A stretch of 64,000 nucleotides of DNA, taken from NCBI GenBank assembly GCA_021904315.1, contig CM038919.1, forward strand, positions 10,726,001 through 10,790,000, read 5' to 3'. The DNA is from Sphagnum magellanicum (Eukaryota; Streptophyta; Sphagnopsida; Sphagnales; Sphagnaceae). Shown here in pieces: positions 45,591-57,800 of the stretch. Position 1 is the stretch's first letter. Each line of letters begins with the position of its first letter. Made by a program: the position numbers and the translations under genes. Under the pieces are notes generated by a model. The model searched no databases and was not told the origin of the DNA. It saw nothing but the letters and a program-made list of their open reading frames with translations.

Positions 45591-48281
45591 CTACCATGGT
45601 TTTAGGTCTCCCACGGGACCTTCAGTCCAGTTGAGCACCATTTGCCCTGGTTCCAGGTAAATGTGGGGATCATGAGGTAACTTGCGTGCCAAACCATTTA
45701 AAATCTGGTGGAAAGCATCTCCAGGTAATGCAGGCTGTGAGAAGAGCATGGCTTGCTTCATCGCTGGATTTGCAAGCAACCTTTGCTTCTCAAGGACTTG
45801 TTCAGGGCTGATTGAAGAAAGGATTTTGTCCAAATTGGGGACATCTTTCTCTGCCACAAACACACCAATCTTCTCCCATGGTATTGCGTCAGCAAATGGG
45901 AGCACTATGTCATCCGCTATGATCACAGGGATGCAACCAAAAATTACACCTTCAACTAACCGAGGACTCCATGGTGCCCAGCCAAGTGGACAGAGACAGA
46001 AGATTGCCCGCTGCATATCCTCATAATACGTGGATGGGTGCTGAGTGGAGATATCAAAAAGTGGGTTGTCCTTGAAATTTTCCCATACTGCTGCTCTTGC
46101 TCCCCTGATATGAAAATAAATCCCGTCTTTGTTACCATTGATATATCAGTGTACACTTTTCATAGGAACCTATTCTTACCACAAAATCATAAACTGTAAC
46201 ATTCCAGAGAAGAATACTCCACAATAAAATTTTGAAAGCAACTGTTTACATCACTTCAGGACTTGCTATTTGGGGTCCACACTCAAAGGTGCAAGGGGGT
46301 GTACCAACAACAAACACAACAAGAATTGAGTGTACACATCCTGGTTGTACAGGGTTTTTAGGAAAAAAGAAAACTCCTTACCGGGCATAATAACCTCCTT
46401 CGGGGTCATTGCCGACATCATAAAAGAGACCACGGAAGTAAACAAAAATAGAGCGTGGAGTACTCGGAGGAATAAACCGAGATTGCATCTTCTCAGGTGG
46501 GGCATACGGTGGTACCACAATTGACCCTTCCTTGAGACACACATGGTGATTCTGTCCAAATGTTTGAATGAGCGTTGCATGCTTCAGCAGTGGCAAAACT
46601 CCTCTCTCAATCGCCTTCTCTTCCTGGAAGAAGAGCACCACCCAATGGAGAGGAGACTTGTTTTAGACACCAAAAGAACCCTAACCCCCTCTCTTGCTTA
46701 ACTAAACTAACAAGTGCAACATAAAATTTGATATAGAACAAAAGCTCCAATTTCAAGTGTCCTCTAGGTCTCTCAAATGCAAAATCACAAGTACCTGATA
46801 ATGGAAACAAGCACCAAAATCATGGGGTACAACAAAAAAATGATCTGCACCCTCTGTCCGATTCCAGTAGGGCCAGTGAATGGAAATGTAGGAAATCACA
46901 CTACGCATGATTCGAGGGGACTTGAAAGGCAAAGGAAGTCCATTTGGCATTAAATCACAAGTGGTGTAAACAGGTGTATAAAACCAGTCAGCCTCTTCGG
47001 GATTGTGTGTGCGTACAGGACTTGTTAAGAGGAAGTCATGAACAAATTCCTCAGCAGCAAACATGTGTGTAAGACACCGTGGATCCTTCTCCAGCCATTC
47101 CTTGTTATACTTGCTGCAGTAGACATCAAGATCAACACACATAAGAATCCAGGCATGCAAGGAATACCCATACATCACATGTCAAGTATTGCAGTTTTTA
47201 CTGCTAACCCTAACAAATGTATGAAGGTAGAAGACGAAGGGATTGTGGATCATGATGAACTCCTAACCTAGACTCCATACTGCGGAAAATATTTCAATCG
47301 CACCAAAAGGATCAAAGCAGACTGAGAGAGAGGGAGAGCCAGACACACTTAGGTTTCAAGCTCACAATCTTTCCTCAAAGAGATCTTCATCAGATCCATC
47401 AAAATCTCTTGCATCCTCTGCCATTTCTGTCCAAACTTTGGTATACTAACCTAGAACCCATATGAAGAAAATTTTCGATCGCACCAGAAGGAGCAGGACA
47501 GACTGAGAGAGAGAGAGAGAGAGCCAGACACACTGAGTTTACCAAGCTCACAATCTTCCTGGAAGAGCTCTTCAAAACCAGACCCATTGAAATATCTTGC
47601 ATTCTCCTCTGGCATTTCTGTCTGTTGCAAATTTTGGTATTTGCAGCAGAAATAAGGAAGAAGAAGAAGGAGACAGTCATCAATCTACATTTGGGTCGCT
47701 GGTTCCTCTTACCTGGGAAGCTCGTAGACAAAGACCTTGAGTCGACCTACAGGGTTATCCTCCAACACATCACCAGCACTTCCTGCGCAGAGAGGTTTTG
47801 CGGAGGCAGGCATGATGGGTATGAGTGTTTTTTTTGTTTTTTCTTCTCAAAATCTAAGAAACCTTGAACTGAAGTAATGTCAGTGACGATCCAATTCAGC
47901 TCAAGCTTACTGAAGCAGACAGACAGACAGACCCATCTGTCAGAAGGTTTGTCCCCACCATATCTGGGATCTTGCAAGAGTATTGCACACAGTTTTGGGC
48001 AGAATCCCCCCATTATTGGAAGTTTGGAACACAAACTACATACCGGAGATCCGCTGATGACGATGAAGAACCGCGGCAGCAGCGAGCATAGAGACTTGAC
48101 ACAGAAACAGAAACCCAACAACACAGGTCAACAGTGAAACATGCCCTCGCCTCCTCCTTCTCCTCTTTCTCAATTGCAACATCTCACCCATTTCTCCAAC
48201 TACTACATTCCGATCGACCACACTAATGCTTGTCGCCGATCGACTGGACGGCAACAACAACAACAGAAAACCTACCACCAT
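45591..48281 (-). CDS. IRX10L: IRX10-like beta-1,4-xylosyltransferase (GT47, exostosin family)
   Basis: Five exons on the minus strand: 48281-48044, 47782-47713, 47113-46795, 46623-46382 and 46104-45591. Phases close (1, 2, 0, 2), giving 460 residues, or 430 if translation starts at ATG 48191. IRX10 proteins extend the xylan backbone in the Golgi by transferring xylose from UDP-xylose. Family signatures run throughout: SAGDVLEDNPVGRLKVFVYE, DPRCLTHMFAAEEF, EADWFYTPVY, WPYWNRTEGADHFFVVPHDF, RSIFVYFRGLFYDVGNDPEG, FCLCPLGWAPWSPRLVEGVI, GCIPVIIADDIVLPF, and the C-terminal DAFHQILNGLARKLPHD...DLKPW. The N-terminus has a basic stretch (RKRRRRRR) before a hydrophobic segment (HVSLLTCVVGFLFLCQ), which fits a type II Golgi anchor. 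The Arg-rich patch directly before the anchor makes the downstream start (48191) attractive. Confidence 0.95.
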
Positions 48282-48688
48282 TTCATACCCGCTGTCGCCA
48301 AAAAATAAATAAAATAAAAACAATCACGAAACTTGCTAAAGTCTCAGAAGAAGAAAAAAACAGAACAAAGTCCAAACTCCTCCTCCTCCTCCATTCTCCC
48401 CGTTCCTTTCAGATCCACTACTCTAGACTAAACCATGCAGCAGCAGCTGCTGCTGTAATCTCTCTCTCCCAACAACAACAACAACAACAACAACACAACT
48501 TCACATGAGTCACCATCACACTTGGTCCACCAACACTCATATTACTCCATTTTCTGCACCATTCTCTCGTCTTCTCCTCCATCAGTGTGCTACTACTGAC
48601 TGTTCTCTTCTCCTCAGGACTTTGTCTCTTTCAAAACTCTGTCTCTCGGTATGTACGTCTCTCTCTCTCTCTCGGTATGTACGTCTCC

Positions 48689-48722
<34 letters not shown>

Positions 48723-48850
48723 TTGTGTGTTTGTTTGTGCTTCGAGGCGCCGAGGCAACAGAGTAGTGCAGTCGGAGACGCAAACACAGAATGAACTTGG
48801 CGCCACAGTGAACCACCACCAATCCCACTTATCATCCACCAGGATGGATG
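48282..48850. promoter_or_regulatory. IRX10-like leader/promoter with microsatellites
   Basis: Upstream of the minus-strand IRX10-like start are a (CAA)n tract (48470-48496), a CAGCAGCAG/CTGCTGCTG palindrome (48437-48455) and a CT-rich tract (48655-48720). The CT tract contains two copies of TCTCTCGGTATGTACGTCTC. A long plus-strand frame across it (48505-48903) is low in complexity and I do not regard it as a gene. Confidence 0.55.
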
Positions 48851-49252
48851 ATGAATGGTCAGGAAAACAGTTTTCTGTTGGCTTCGAGTTCTTCTCTGGC
48901 TGACCATGGTTGTTGGGTTAGCTCGAATGCATTTCTTATATTCGTACTACCTACCTACTTACTAATCGCCTACTTGATGGTAAGTAGTCAGGAAACAGTT
49001 TTTCTTTTACTACCAACCTACTAACAACCCACTTGACAGTAAGTTTCTGTTGATTTCCAGTCCCCTAGCTGACCGTGGTTTTTTGGCCCAGCTACTTTTT
49101 TTTATTCTACTACCTACCTGCCTAATAACACCTTGCTTGATGGTAAGTGGTCAGCAAACAGTTTTCTATTGGGTTCCACGTTCCTAATTAACCATGGTGG
49201 TTAGTTCAGCTGCTTTTTTATTTTGACCTATCTACTAACAACCCATTCGTGA
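48851..49252. repeat. Degenerate tandem repeat family A (about 115-170 bp)
   Basis: At least three diverged copies start near 48851, 48975/49034 and 49139. They share GATGGTAAGTGGTCAGGAAA, CAGTTTTCTGTTGG, CTGACCATGGTTGTTGG and CTACTACCTACCTAC, in that order. Spacing is irregular, so small indels and partial duplications have occurred. Confidence 0.8.
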
Positions 49253-49695
49253 GTTGTTTGTAGTGAGGTAATAAAGACAGCCCATATAAATGTATAAACC
49301 ATCAACTTACCTAGTAATCACCTTTTTTCTACCTCTCTACCTATACATAGGACTTACTTCTTTACACAATGTATGAAACCACATATTAACTCAGTTGAGG
49401 TTCATCCACATCTGAGTCATAATGAGCATCCAATGGATGGTGCATGTGCCGGTGGGTGCTTGTTCCTTGCCAGTTGTTATGAGATAGGTAGTAAAGACAG
49501 CCCCTACCTATGTATAAATCACCTACTTAACTAGTAGTCACCTGTTTTCCTACCTATACATACATAGATAGGACTTTTTCTCACACAATGGGTTATCAGG
49601 TTAAACTAGAGAAAGAACTCAGTTGAGATTCATCCATATCTGAGTGCTGAAGGGCATCCAGTGGATGGTGTGCTGGTGGCTGCCGGTTCACTCTG
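49253..49695. repeat. Tandem duplication B, period about 220 bp
   Basis: Two adjacent copies (49253-49472 and 49473-49695) share GTAATAAAGACAGCCC, CACCTACTTA, CCTACCTATACATA, GGACTT, ACTCAGTTGAG, TTCATCCA and AGTGGATGGTG, in the same order. Point differences and short indels show it is old. No coding content was seen. Confidence 0.85.
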
Positions 49696-52600
49696 GCTCA
49701 ACACAACAACATTAGGTATTGTTGACCAGATTGAGCATAAGGGGGTGGTGTGTACCGTGGGCAGTACGTTTAGCATTTTTTCCATGTGTGCCCCAAAAGA
49801 AGGAAACAACTCTCCTTCTAATTTAAAATCTTGACAGATTTCCAGTTTTTTCTAGATTTGTTCTTTAGTTCAAGATGCCCTATTTCGGTAGTACAGTAGT
49901 TTGACATTTTGGGGTCTTGTGAGATAAGTGAATAGGTAGTGTCTTGCAAGTTTTTTTTTTTAATAAAAAATTTGGTGGGCTTATCTGTTTGCCTTTCTGG
50001 GCTTCTTATTTGGAAAATTTTCTTTCTTTTTGTTCTTTCTTTTATTGCCCCCCAGCCCCAAACTTTGATCATACCATGCAGATTCAAATCCTTTTATGGG
50101 TTCATTGTACTCCTTTTCATGTGAGCAACCTTTTTTCTTTGTACTCTAATCCAATCTTGTACCACCCCACAAGAAAAATTCACATCCTTTTCTTTTTTCT
50201 TTTTCCTCTTTTTGAACAGCACAAATGAATGAATGAAGTCATTGCATAGAGAAAATTCACATCCTTTTAGGGCCTCACTCTACTTGTGTCCCTATTCACA
50301 CATGTAATTTTCATTGACTTCCACACGGTATTTGTCCTTCCAATTGGTCAAAACTGTGTTTGACCTTAATCAATTTGCTCTTTCAAATATATGGATGGTG
50401 TCTATATTTCATTTTATTTTATGGACCATCATATATATAGATATTGCCCGTCATATGAATAATCAATGGCATTGTGTTGTGAAGTTGTTGTGAGCAAAAT
50501 TGGTTAGGCATATTCGACATCATATGGGTCTACCATCCCATGTATGCAATTAAGTAGACTATGGTAAACCTAGGGTCAACTTCCACATTGACCAGGCAAA
50601 TATTTTTTTTCAAAAACTTAATTCGTTTTTTAATTTGAAAATATTACTTCTTTCATGATCTACCATGATATGGTTATAGGAGGAGTGAAACTATTCAGAG
50701 TGTAAGAATAAGTATGATGTTTTTTAATACCTCAACTTCATATTTTAATGACAAACCTAACCCTAGGGTAAGGTAGTTCTTACATCATGGTTGGTTCAAA
50801 GGCAAGCATCAATGGGCATTGTGATGAGTAAAGTACCCACTAAAGGTGCAAATGGTTGGGGCTTGGAGGACAAAAAAAAAGCAAAAACCATTCGTTGAGG
50901 GAAGTTGAGGTTTTGAGAGGAGCAAAGGACACTTAAGGAAGAAGTTTCAAAAAACAAAGAAAAGAAGAGAGGAGAGGAGAAAGGGCCCACAAACTCTAGG
51001 GCATCAATGATGAGCCCTTCTTGGGAAAACAATAATTGTAAAGTCTCTCAGATGATTGTTGGGGCCAATTGGTGTGTTTGGGGCCACAGACATAAGCTTA
51101 CCTATTATGGGAGAAGAGAGGGACAGAACACCATTGGGCAAAACTAAATAAAAGACTTCATCTTGCAGCAATTGCCCATGGAAACTTAAGGGGAATTCAT
51201 AAGAGCGAGCACTTTTCAGCTTTCTAACGACACCCAAAAGTCAGATATTCCTTTGAACTTTGCATTTTAAACTTTTTAGCAGAAAATTAGAACCCTGATT
51301 CCCTCCTTGTTAAAGTGGTGAAAATGAGCCAATTTTAGAACTTGACATTATTTTCTTTGCACTGAACAGATGGAGTACATCATGGGAAGCTGAAGCCCTA
51401 TAGGTAGTGGCAGCCAAATTTGGCAGCAGCCCCAGATTTGACCTTCCATTTTGGGCAGCTTCTGTAGCCTTTCTGGCCTGGAGTGATTTAAAAAATTGGG
51501 ACTTGGCTGTCACTGAACGTCACCCAAAATGCCTAGCTAGACAGACTTGGTGCCCATCCCCGGATTCACCCACCCAGGTGGTGTAAGTTTTCTAAGCTGA
51601 CCAGTTTGGAGAAGTTTGAAGCTCTCACTGCCCAGCAACCATTAGTGGTAAATCCATAAATCTTGTCATACCCTCTAATTACCCTATTGCCAATTATTCA
51701 ATCTATTATTTATCAGAAAATTATTTATTTGTTGAGCACAATTCCAAAGGAGGAATGCTTTTTTCTCAATTCAATTTGCAACCTTGGGTCTAAGGATTTC
51801 AGTGAATTTTACTAATAGGGAATGGGCCTAATCTTCAACTTCATATAAGGTCCAAAAAACCAGTGCTTAAGCAGCATCCAAACCTTGGGTTTAGGGTTTA
51901 AGGTAGGCTATGGTAGGCTAGCTCAATCAACCTACTGTTCATAACTAGATGAGCTGTTGTTGTCCATTCGGAAATCTGTAGTAACTTTTCTCATGAATGG
52001 TTGTATGACTACGAGTCAAATAAGCTGACTGATCGGTGCTAAAATTCTTGAGTGGCTCCAAGTGGTACAACTTTTTTGGCCATCAACAATTGAACACCAT
52101 CTGTATGCAAAACTAATTAATTAATGGCCATATCCTTTAACTTAGTGTGGGTCCCTTCAATGTGAGGTTTGGCAAGCTCCCAATTGTCATCCAAAGTTTT
52201 GTGTTAACATCCTGTGAAGCTTGCATAAACCCCAACAAAACCCAGGCCAAACTACGCAGATTCCATGTAAGCCAATAAAGATTTGTTGGGCCCTACCCCC
52301 ACAGGGGATAGGTTCCTCGCATTGGTTTTTTGGGCCTTGGAATTGTGCACAAGAATGACAGTTTCAGACTGGTGGAACCAGGGGAACCAGTTTCACGATC
52401 AGAGGGATTCATATGAAGGAAGTTTAAGGTTTAGGAAGAAGCGAGCAAAAATAGGATTTAGGGAGAAAGCGATGCAAATAGAGTTTAGGGAGAAAGCAGC
52501 AAAATTAGGGTTTAGGGTTGGGCAGGGAGGCGCTAAAAACGACGTGGTGTTACACGATTTTTTTTTTGTTTTGGTTTGCAGTGTGGGAGGCTGTTGCTAC

Positions 52601-53020
52601 TCCGTTCATGGAGTTCATCTTGGTGCTATAAGTGTCTTGTTTTGTTGGGCCCTAAAGGTGCAAGGTGAATGAATAGTGTTGTGTTGTTGTTTTGAGTGTG
52701 GAAGGCCGCTGATGGTGGTGGTTGGTTTCTTTCGAAAATGATACACAACTATTGTTATGTTCATGAACTTCGAGTTGGTGGTGTAAGTGTTGTTTTGACG
52801 CATGGTTGGATGTCGCTGATCTCTATCTATCTTGTTTATGGAACTACAATGGATGGCCATCTATTGGTATTGCATATGGAGTATTGGGGTTGTCGTGATA
52901 CAGTTGTCAATGCTCTTTAGTAGTATGTTAATTTTATTGTTTCCACTTTGCTTCATGCATTTCTTGTTAGTTATTTCATCTTGTTGCATTAAAAGAAATT
53001 TGTCCTTTGCAACCAAGAAA
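49696..53020. other. Intergenic, no supported gene
   Basis: The region holds moderately AT-rich DNA with several short open frames and no recognisable product. At 52415-52525 a 26-28 base unit (TTTAGGGAGAAAGC...) is repeated about three times and ends in TTAGGGTTTAGGG; it makes a frame look longer than chance (52283-52672), but I do not accept that frame as a gene. A TTTAGGG-type doublet also occurs near 51887. Confidence 0.45.
52415..52525. repeat. Short tandem repeat of a TTTAGGGAGAAAGC-type unit
   Basis: Three to four degenerate copies of a 26-28 base unit occur, the last passing into TTAGGGTTTAGGG. On the plus strand they encode the repeated peptide motif FREKA. Confidence 0.75.
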
Positions 53021-54172
53021 CCAATGACTAAATGTCCTAAACGATTAGTAATTGACTATAGTAATAGGATATTATTTCAAATTTTATGTGTAAAAAGTTA
53101 TAGTCATATATAAATGGTGCATTTGATTACTAGACGATTACGTGGTGACAAAAAGATTGATTTCATTTTTTCATTACAATTTTTCATCTATATGGCATCC
53201 ATGATTGATGACAAAATGATGTGGATGTTCAAAATATCATATGAAAATGTGACTAGGATAAAATCATTTCAAATATAACTAAAGAACAACTATGCAAATG
53301 ACGTAGACAAAATGATGTGTCATTACATACATAATGTGATCATAAAATTATTTTACAATGATTCAAAAATGACTATCAGTATATTCACACATAAAGAATT
53401 ACAACATGTAAAGAATTAATTTCCACTAATATTATACATATATGTAATATAAAAATATATTTTTCTTGAGTATACTTGATATATGATGCATTTTTGGATA
53501 TTTTATATGAGTAGATTGATTATTACACATTGAAATAAATTTTACTAATAAAAATGATCTACTAAAATTATTTTTTATTATAATTTAAAAATCAAATAGA
53601 AATGTAAGATGTGGTAAATTTATAATATATTTTTACATTAGATTTTTTATCATCAATTGAAGTAAAACTTTATATATTATATGTATGTAAATATATATTA
53701 CACATTATATTAAATTTTATGTAATTGAATAAATTTTATAATTCAAGAAAATTATTCAATATTAAATATTTATTATTATTTTAAATTATAATTAAAATAT
53801 GTAAATTAAATGTATAAATCAATTTAATATGACTAATATAAAATATTATTATTATATTATATAATTTATTTATTATAATTTATTTATGATCCATTTATAA
53901 ATATTTTTATGTGAATAAAATTTATGGATTCATATTTTAAATTAGAAATTATTAATAAAATTATGATATATTGGAAAAAACAAATTTGTATAATATAAAT
54001 TCATAAATCAAATGAAGGTTTAAAATATGAAATATATAATTTATTTATTCTTGTACTACCCACAAAGGTTTTTCCATTTACAACATGTGTTTTAATTTAT
54101 TTTTTCAAAGAATGGTCATTGAAATATTATTCAATAAAAAAATTCAATTTTTTTTCTTTTGAAATAATTCAC

Positions 54173-54174
<2 letters not shown>

Positions 54175-54208
<34 letters not shown>
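54175..54208. repeat. (TG)n microsatellite
   Basis: A perfect TG run of about 34 bases lies within the AT-rich block. Confidence 0.95.
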
Positions 54209-54210
<2 letters not shown>

Positions 54211-54340
54211 ATTATTGAAAGAAATTTATGAATTTATTTTTTTTCATTTGGACAATTTATCAATAAAATACGAATCATCAAATTTGAAATAATGCGTAAT
54301 GTTTAAATAAAATAAACACTAGATTGTTTACACAATAATG

Positions 54341-54500
54341 GGGTGGCTTGGTGGTAAATGAGTTGAATTCCATCCTTAGGGTCCAAGGATCAAACTTCAA
54401 AAATGACATTGTTGTGGTCAACGATGGAATATTGACCAAATATTTCATACCTAACTAAATTTAAGTGGTATACTTAGTCATTTAAACTAGTTTTTAACCT
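54341..54500 (+). mobile_element. tRNA-derived SINE-like unit
   Basis: TGGCTTGGTGG (54344-54354) matches the RNA polymerase III A box (TRGYNNANNGG type). GGATCAAACTT (54387-54397) resembles a decayed B box (GGTTCGANTCC). The two are 32 bases apart, as in tRNA genes. There is no cloverleaf, so this is better read as an old tRNA-derived SINE head than a tRNA gene. The tail boundary at 54500 is a guess. Confidence 0.4.
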
Positions 54501-54835
54501 AGCTTAATTGGTGACACATGTCAACAATTGATAAGATGAAAAATAATGAAATTAAAAATAATGGATACAAAAATATATCTTATTATTTACATTATATAAT
54601 ATCAATTATTATAATTTGTAATGATAATAAATAATTACACAATGATTAAACTATGACTAATGATTTCACATATGTCCTTCATGACTATGAATGAAATGTG
54701 CCACATCATTGATGCATCATTGTGTCACATCATGTCCTAAATGACTATTGTCCTTAACGATTCGTCCATAACGACTTTGGGGTTATTAGTCATTTTTTTC
54801 CTTTATGATTGGGATACTAATGATAAATTCAGCCA

Positions 54836-57800
54836 TATATTTGAAGATTTCTTTTAGTGTTGATGTTGTTAGCAGTATTAACGTAAAGGAAAATTCAATC
54901 GGACATCCAATACTCATGCTTTAAAAAAATTACCTTATGTTGTTATTGTTGTTGCCATGTTTGAGGAGTTGGGAGGACTAAAGGGGGGGGTGACAACCTA
55001 TTTACTGCAATACTCATTGACGATTTCATTAGCTCAATAATTGAACATAATCATGGTGAGGTTGATGTGCCCCAAAATAATATGGTGAATTATACTAACA
55101 ATGTGAATAATGCATGTGACAAAAGGATGGAGACGAGTGTGTGAAGGCAAAGTTTGTGCAATTAATATGATTAATAGCAACCAATTTTATGAAAAGGGAT
55201 GACTTGGACCCAAAACTAAGTTAGCATCAAAAATGACTTTTTATTCTTCTTCTTATTCTTCTTATTCTTGTTGTGAATGTATTATAACGTTGCATGACAA
55301 AAGTTTGAGCATAGTTAGAGGCTAGTAATAGGTATTTATCGTAGGCTCATGGGAGTTGCATTTGGAGGCATGGGGGGGTCTTGGTGGGGGAGATTTTTAT
55401 TTCCCAGTTCTAAGCTTGGTCATCAACTTTAACAGCAAGACTACAACTGCTTTTTAAAAGTGTGAGTATAGTAAACAATTGGAAGCTTAAAAAATTTGAT
55501 GTTGAAAATTCAATATTTAGTTGCATGCATATGTGTTATACATCACTTATGTATGTTAACTCAAATATTGTTGAATCTTTGATGATCTTATAAGTTTTAT
55601 GTATATATATATGGTTTGATGTTGGATGATTGTAGCCATGATCATGGGAGCTACATTTTTAGCAATTTTATACAACATGAAGATGAATCACCCAACCTAC
55701 AAAAATCAACCACTCATAGACATAACATTGTGTTGATATTCCAATGGATGCCTTTGTTGGGCAATTTTCCAGGGGTTGTATTTTTTCACTTAAAGTAGGT
55801 TGGTCACATCTAGCAGTGCTTATGACATAAGCTTGTACTAAACTTCTTGAGATCTTTAATTATTTTGTTCAAAGTGCAAGGCCAACATTCTTCCTATTTA
55901 TCATCATTATAGGTTGTGAAAAAGGTATATATGTTCATCTTGAGATTTATTTGAAGTGTAGCCATGAATAGTCATATTTATATTATGCATTGTAAGGAAT
56001 TTGGCTATTGATAAATATTTTCACGTTTTTGGAATTCATGTGTATATATGGAATCGATTTTTGTCATCAACAAATAGAACTAAGATTCATGTTGATGTAA
56101 AATTTGGGCCATGACAAAATAAATGTGATTGGCTTATTGAAACCTCAATTCTTCTGCAGATCTAACATAAGAAAAGGTTGAATATATGGCTCTTTCAAGT
56201 GTAGAAAATTGTTAGTTTACTATTGTACACGAGCTTGCAACTTGCCAACCACAACCTATTATTTGTTAAACAACTATAACTATCAAGTGTATTCAAAGTC
56301 ATATCCCAAATTCAAATTTAATTAAATTCAATGAACTTATTTTGCATCAATGTATTGTTGAGATTAGTAGTTGGGAAAGAAAAAATTATTCAAATGATTT
56401 TGAAAGGTAAGGTTTTGATTATAGACTATTAGGGTGGAGGTTCAAAAGGTTGCAAATACCAACAGTGCAATTAGGGTTTTCACCTTGGAAGGTCTAAATA
56501 TTGTCAAATCGATGTGAAATGGTTGATAAAGTCCACACAAAATTTTGAACAAATAATTTGGTGAAGAATAATCAGCATTTTAAAATGATGTAAAATTTGA
56601 AATTATAGGGATTTGTACAAACTACACATGTGGTATATGGTTGTGATAATAACACATGTCAATGGTATGAAATGTGTATTGCCAAGTGTCTACATAGGAT
56701 ATTTTTGTATTAGAAACCCTAAATGAACACTAACCCAAAAATACAATAATATCTTTTAATTAATAGTTGCAACCTAAACCTTAATTAATATCTATAAAGT
56801 TTAAACCTGACCCTATATGAAAGTAAAACCCTAACTTTTAATCAATAGTTGTGAAACAAAGTAGAAAGTTCCAATTGTAAGTATGGTTCTCATAAGTACT
56901 TTAATTCCTAAACTTATGTGTATATAATGTTGAGATTGGAAGTCATTTGTATCTTATTTTATATTGAAAAACCTTTTGCTTATATACATTCTTTTGTTAT
57001 AAACTTGTAGAATTTTTTGTGGAGGAATTGAATTTTCCCTTCAATATGGACGATTGTCATGTTTATATTTTCATTGTTTATGGTTTGTTTCTTTTTGGTT
57101 TGTATTTGATCTTGTTTATGTTTTTCCTATGAGTTTTGGGAGCACTATGTTTCTAAAATTTGAAAAAAAATTGTGTTTTAAAGTTTTTTAGTGTAATTTT
57201 GTTGTTGTATATATCTAATATACAATTAATTTCAAAACAATTTGTATATACTTTATTTTTTTGTTTTTGAAAATATTTTGTTTTTATCTAGTTTTGTTGA
57301 GTTTGTTTTTGTTGTATTTATATTTTATTTGTTGGATACTATTTGCATTCAATGGTAGAAAATGTTGCTAGCCCGAGCAAAAAAAAAACCAAACAACACA
57401 CATTTGTGTTTAGTTGTCACCGACTTACAATAAAGAATGTTGAATGGATGTTTTAAAGGTTATATACTGAGTAGATATGGTTCATATGATATTGTAGAGA
57501 GCAAATACAAGTTCATACATTATGATCTTACATATAAAACTAGATTTTTCACTATGACCTTTATTGTACATGTTGCCTTTGTGACAACCTTCTCACCTCA
57601 TTTGAATGTTGGTTTTTTCATTCGAGTCTAGAATTTTGGGGTGACATTTTGGAACAAATTTGAAAAAGGTGATTGGTCGGTTGTATTGAGGGTTGGAACT
57701 ACCACAATGATTGAACATATTGATCCATTCCCATTTGATCTTCATTTTGTTGTTATTCATTCCATTCATAGTTTCATCCAACAACAAAGCTTGTAAGAAC

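Larger units (their letters stand above)
53021..54835. mobile_element. Possible non-autonomous DNA transposon
   Basis: This is a 1.8-kb block of extremely AT-rich DNA without open frames. Its two ends share words in inverted orientation: AATGACTAA near 53023 against TTAGTCATT near 54787, and AATGATGTGG at 53215 against CCACATCATT at 54701. TGTCCTAAACGATT near 53030 recurs in direct orientation as TGTCCTTAACGATT near 54750. Multiple ATGATGT/ACATCAT words cluster near both ends, as subterminal repeats often do. I could not define exact terminal repeats or a target-site duplication. Confidence 0.3.

Noticed and set aside
48505..48903. A 132-codon plus-strand open frame upstream of the IRX10-like gene
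   Set aside because: It is dominated by CT microsatellite (Leu-Ser runs) and duplicated leader sequence, with no similarity and no splice context.
52283..52672. A 129-codon open frame
   Set aside because: Its length comes from a short tandem repeat whose unit lacks stops. There is no recognisable product and no conserved start or leader.
54341..54400. A tRNA gene
   Set aside because: A and B boxes are recognisable, but no acceptor stem or anticodon arm can be paired, so I treat it as a SINE-like relic.
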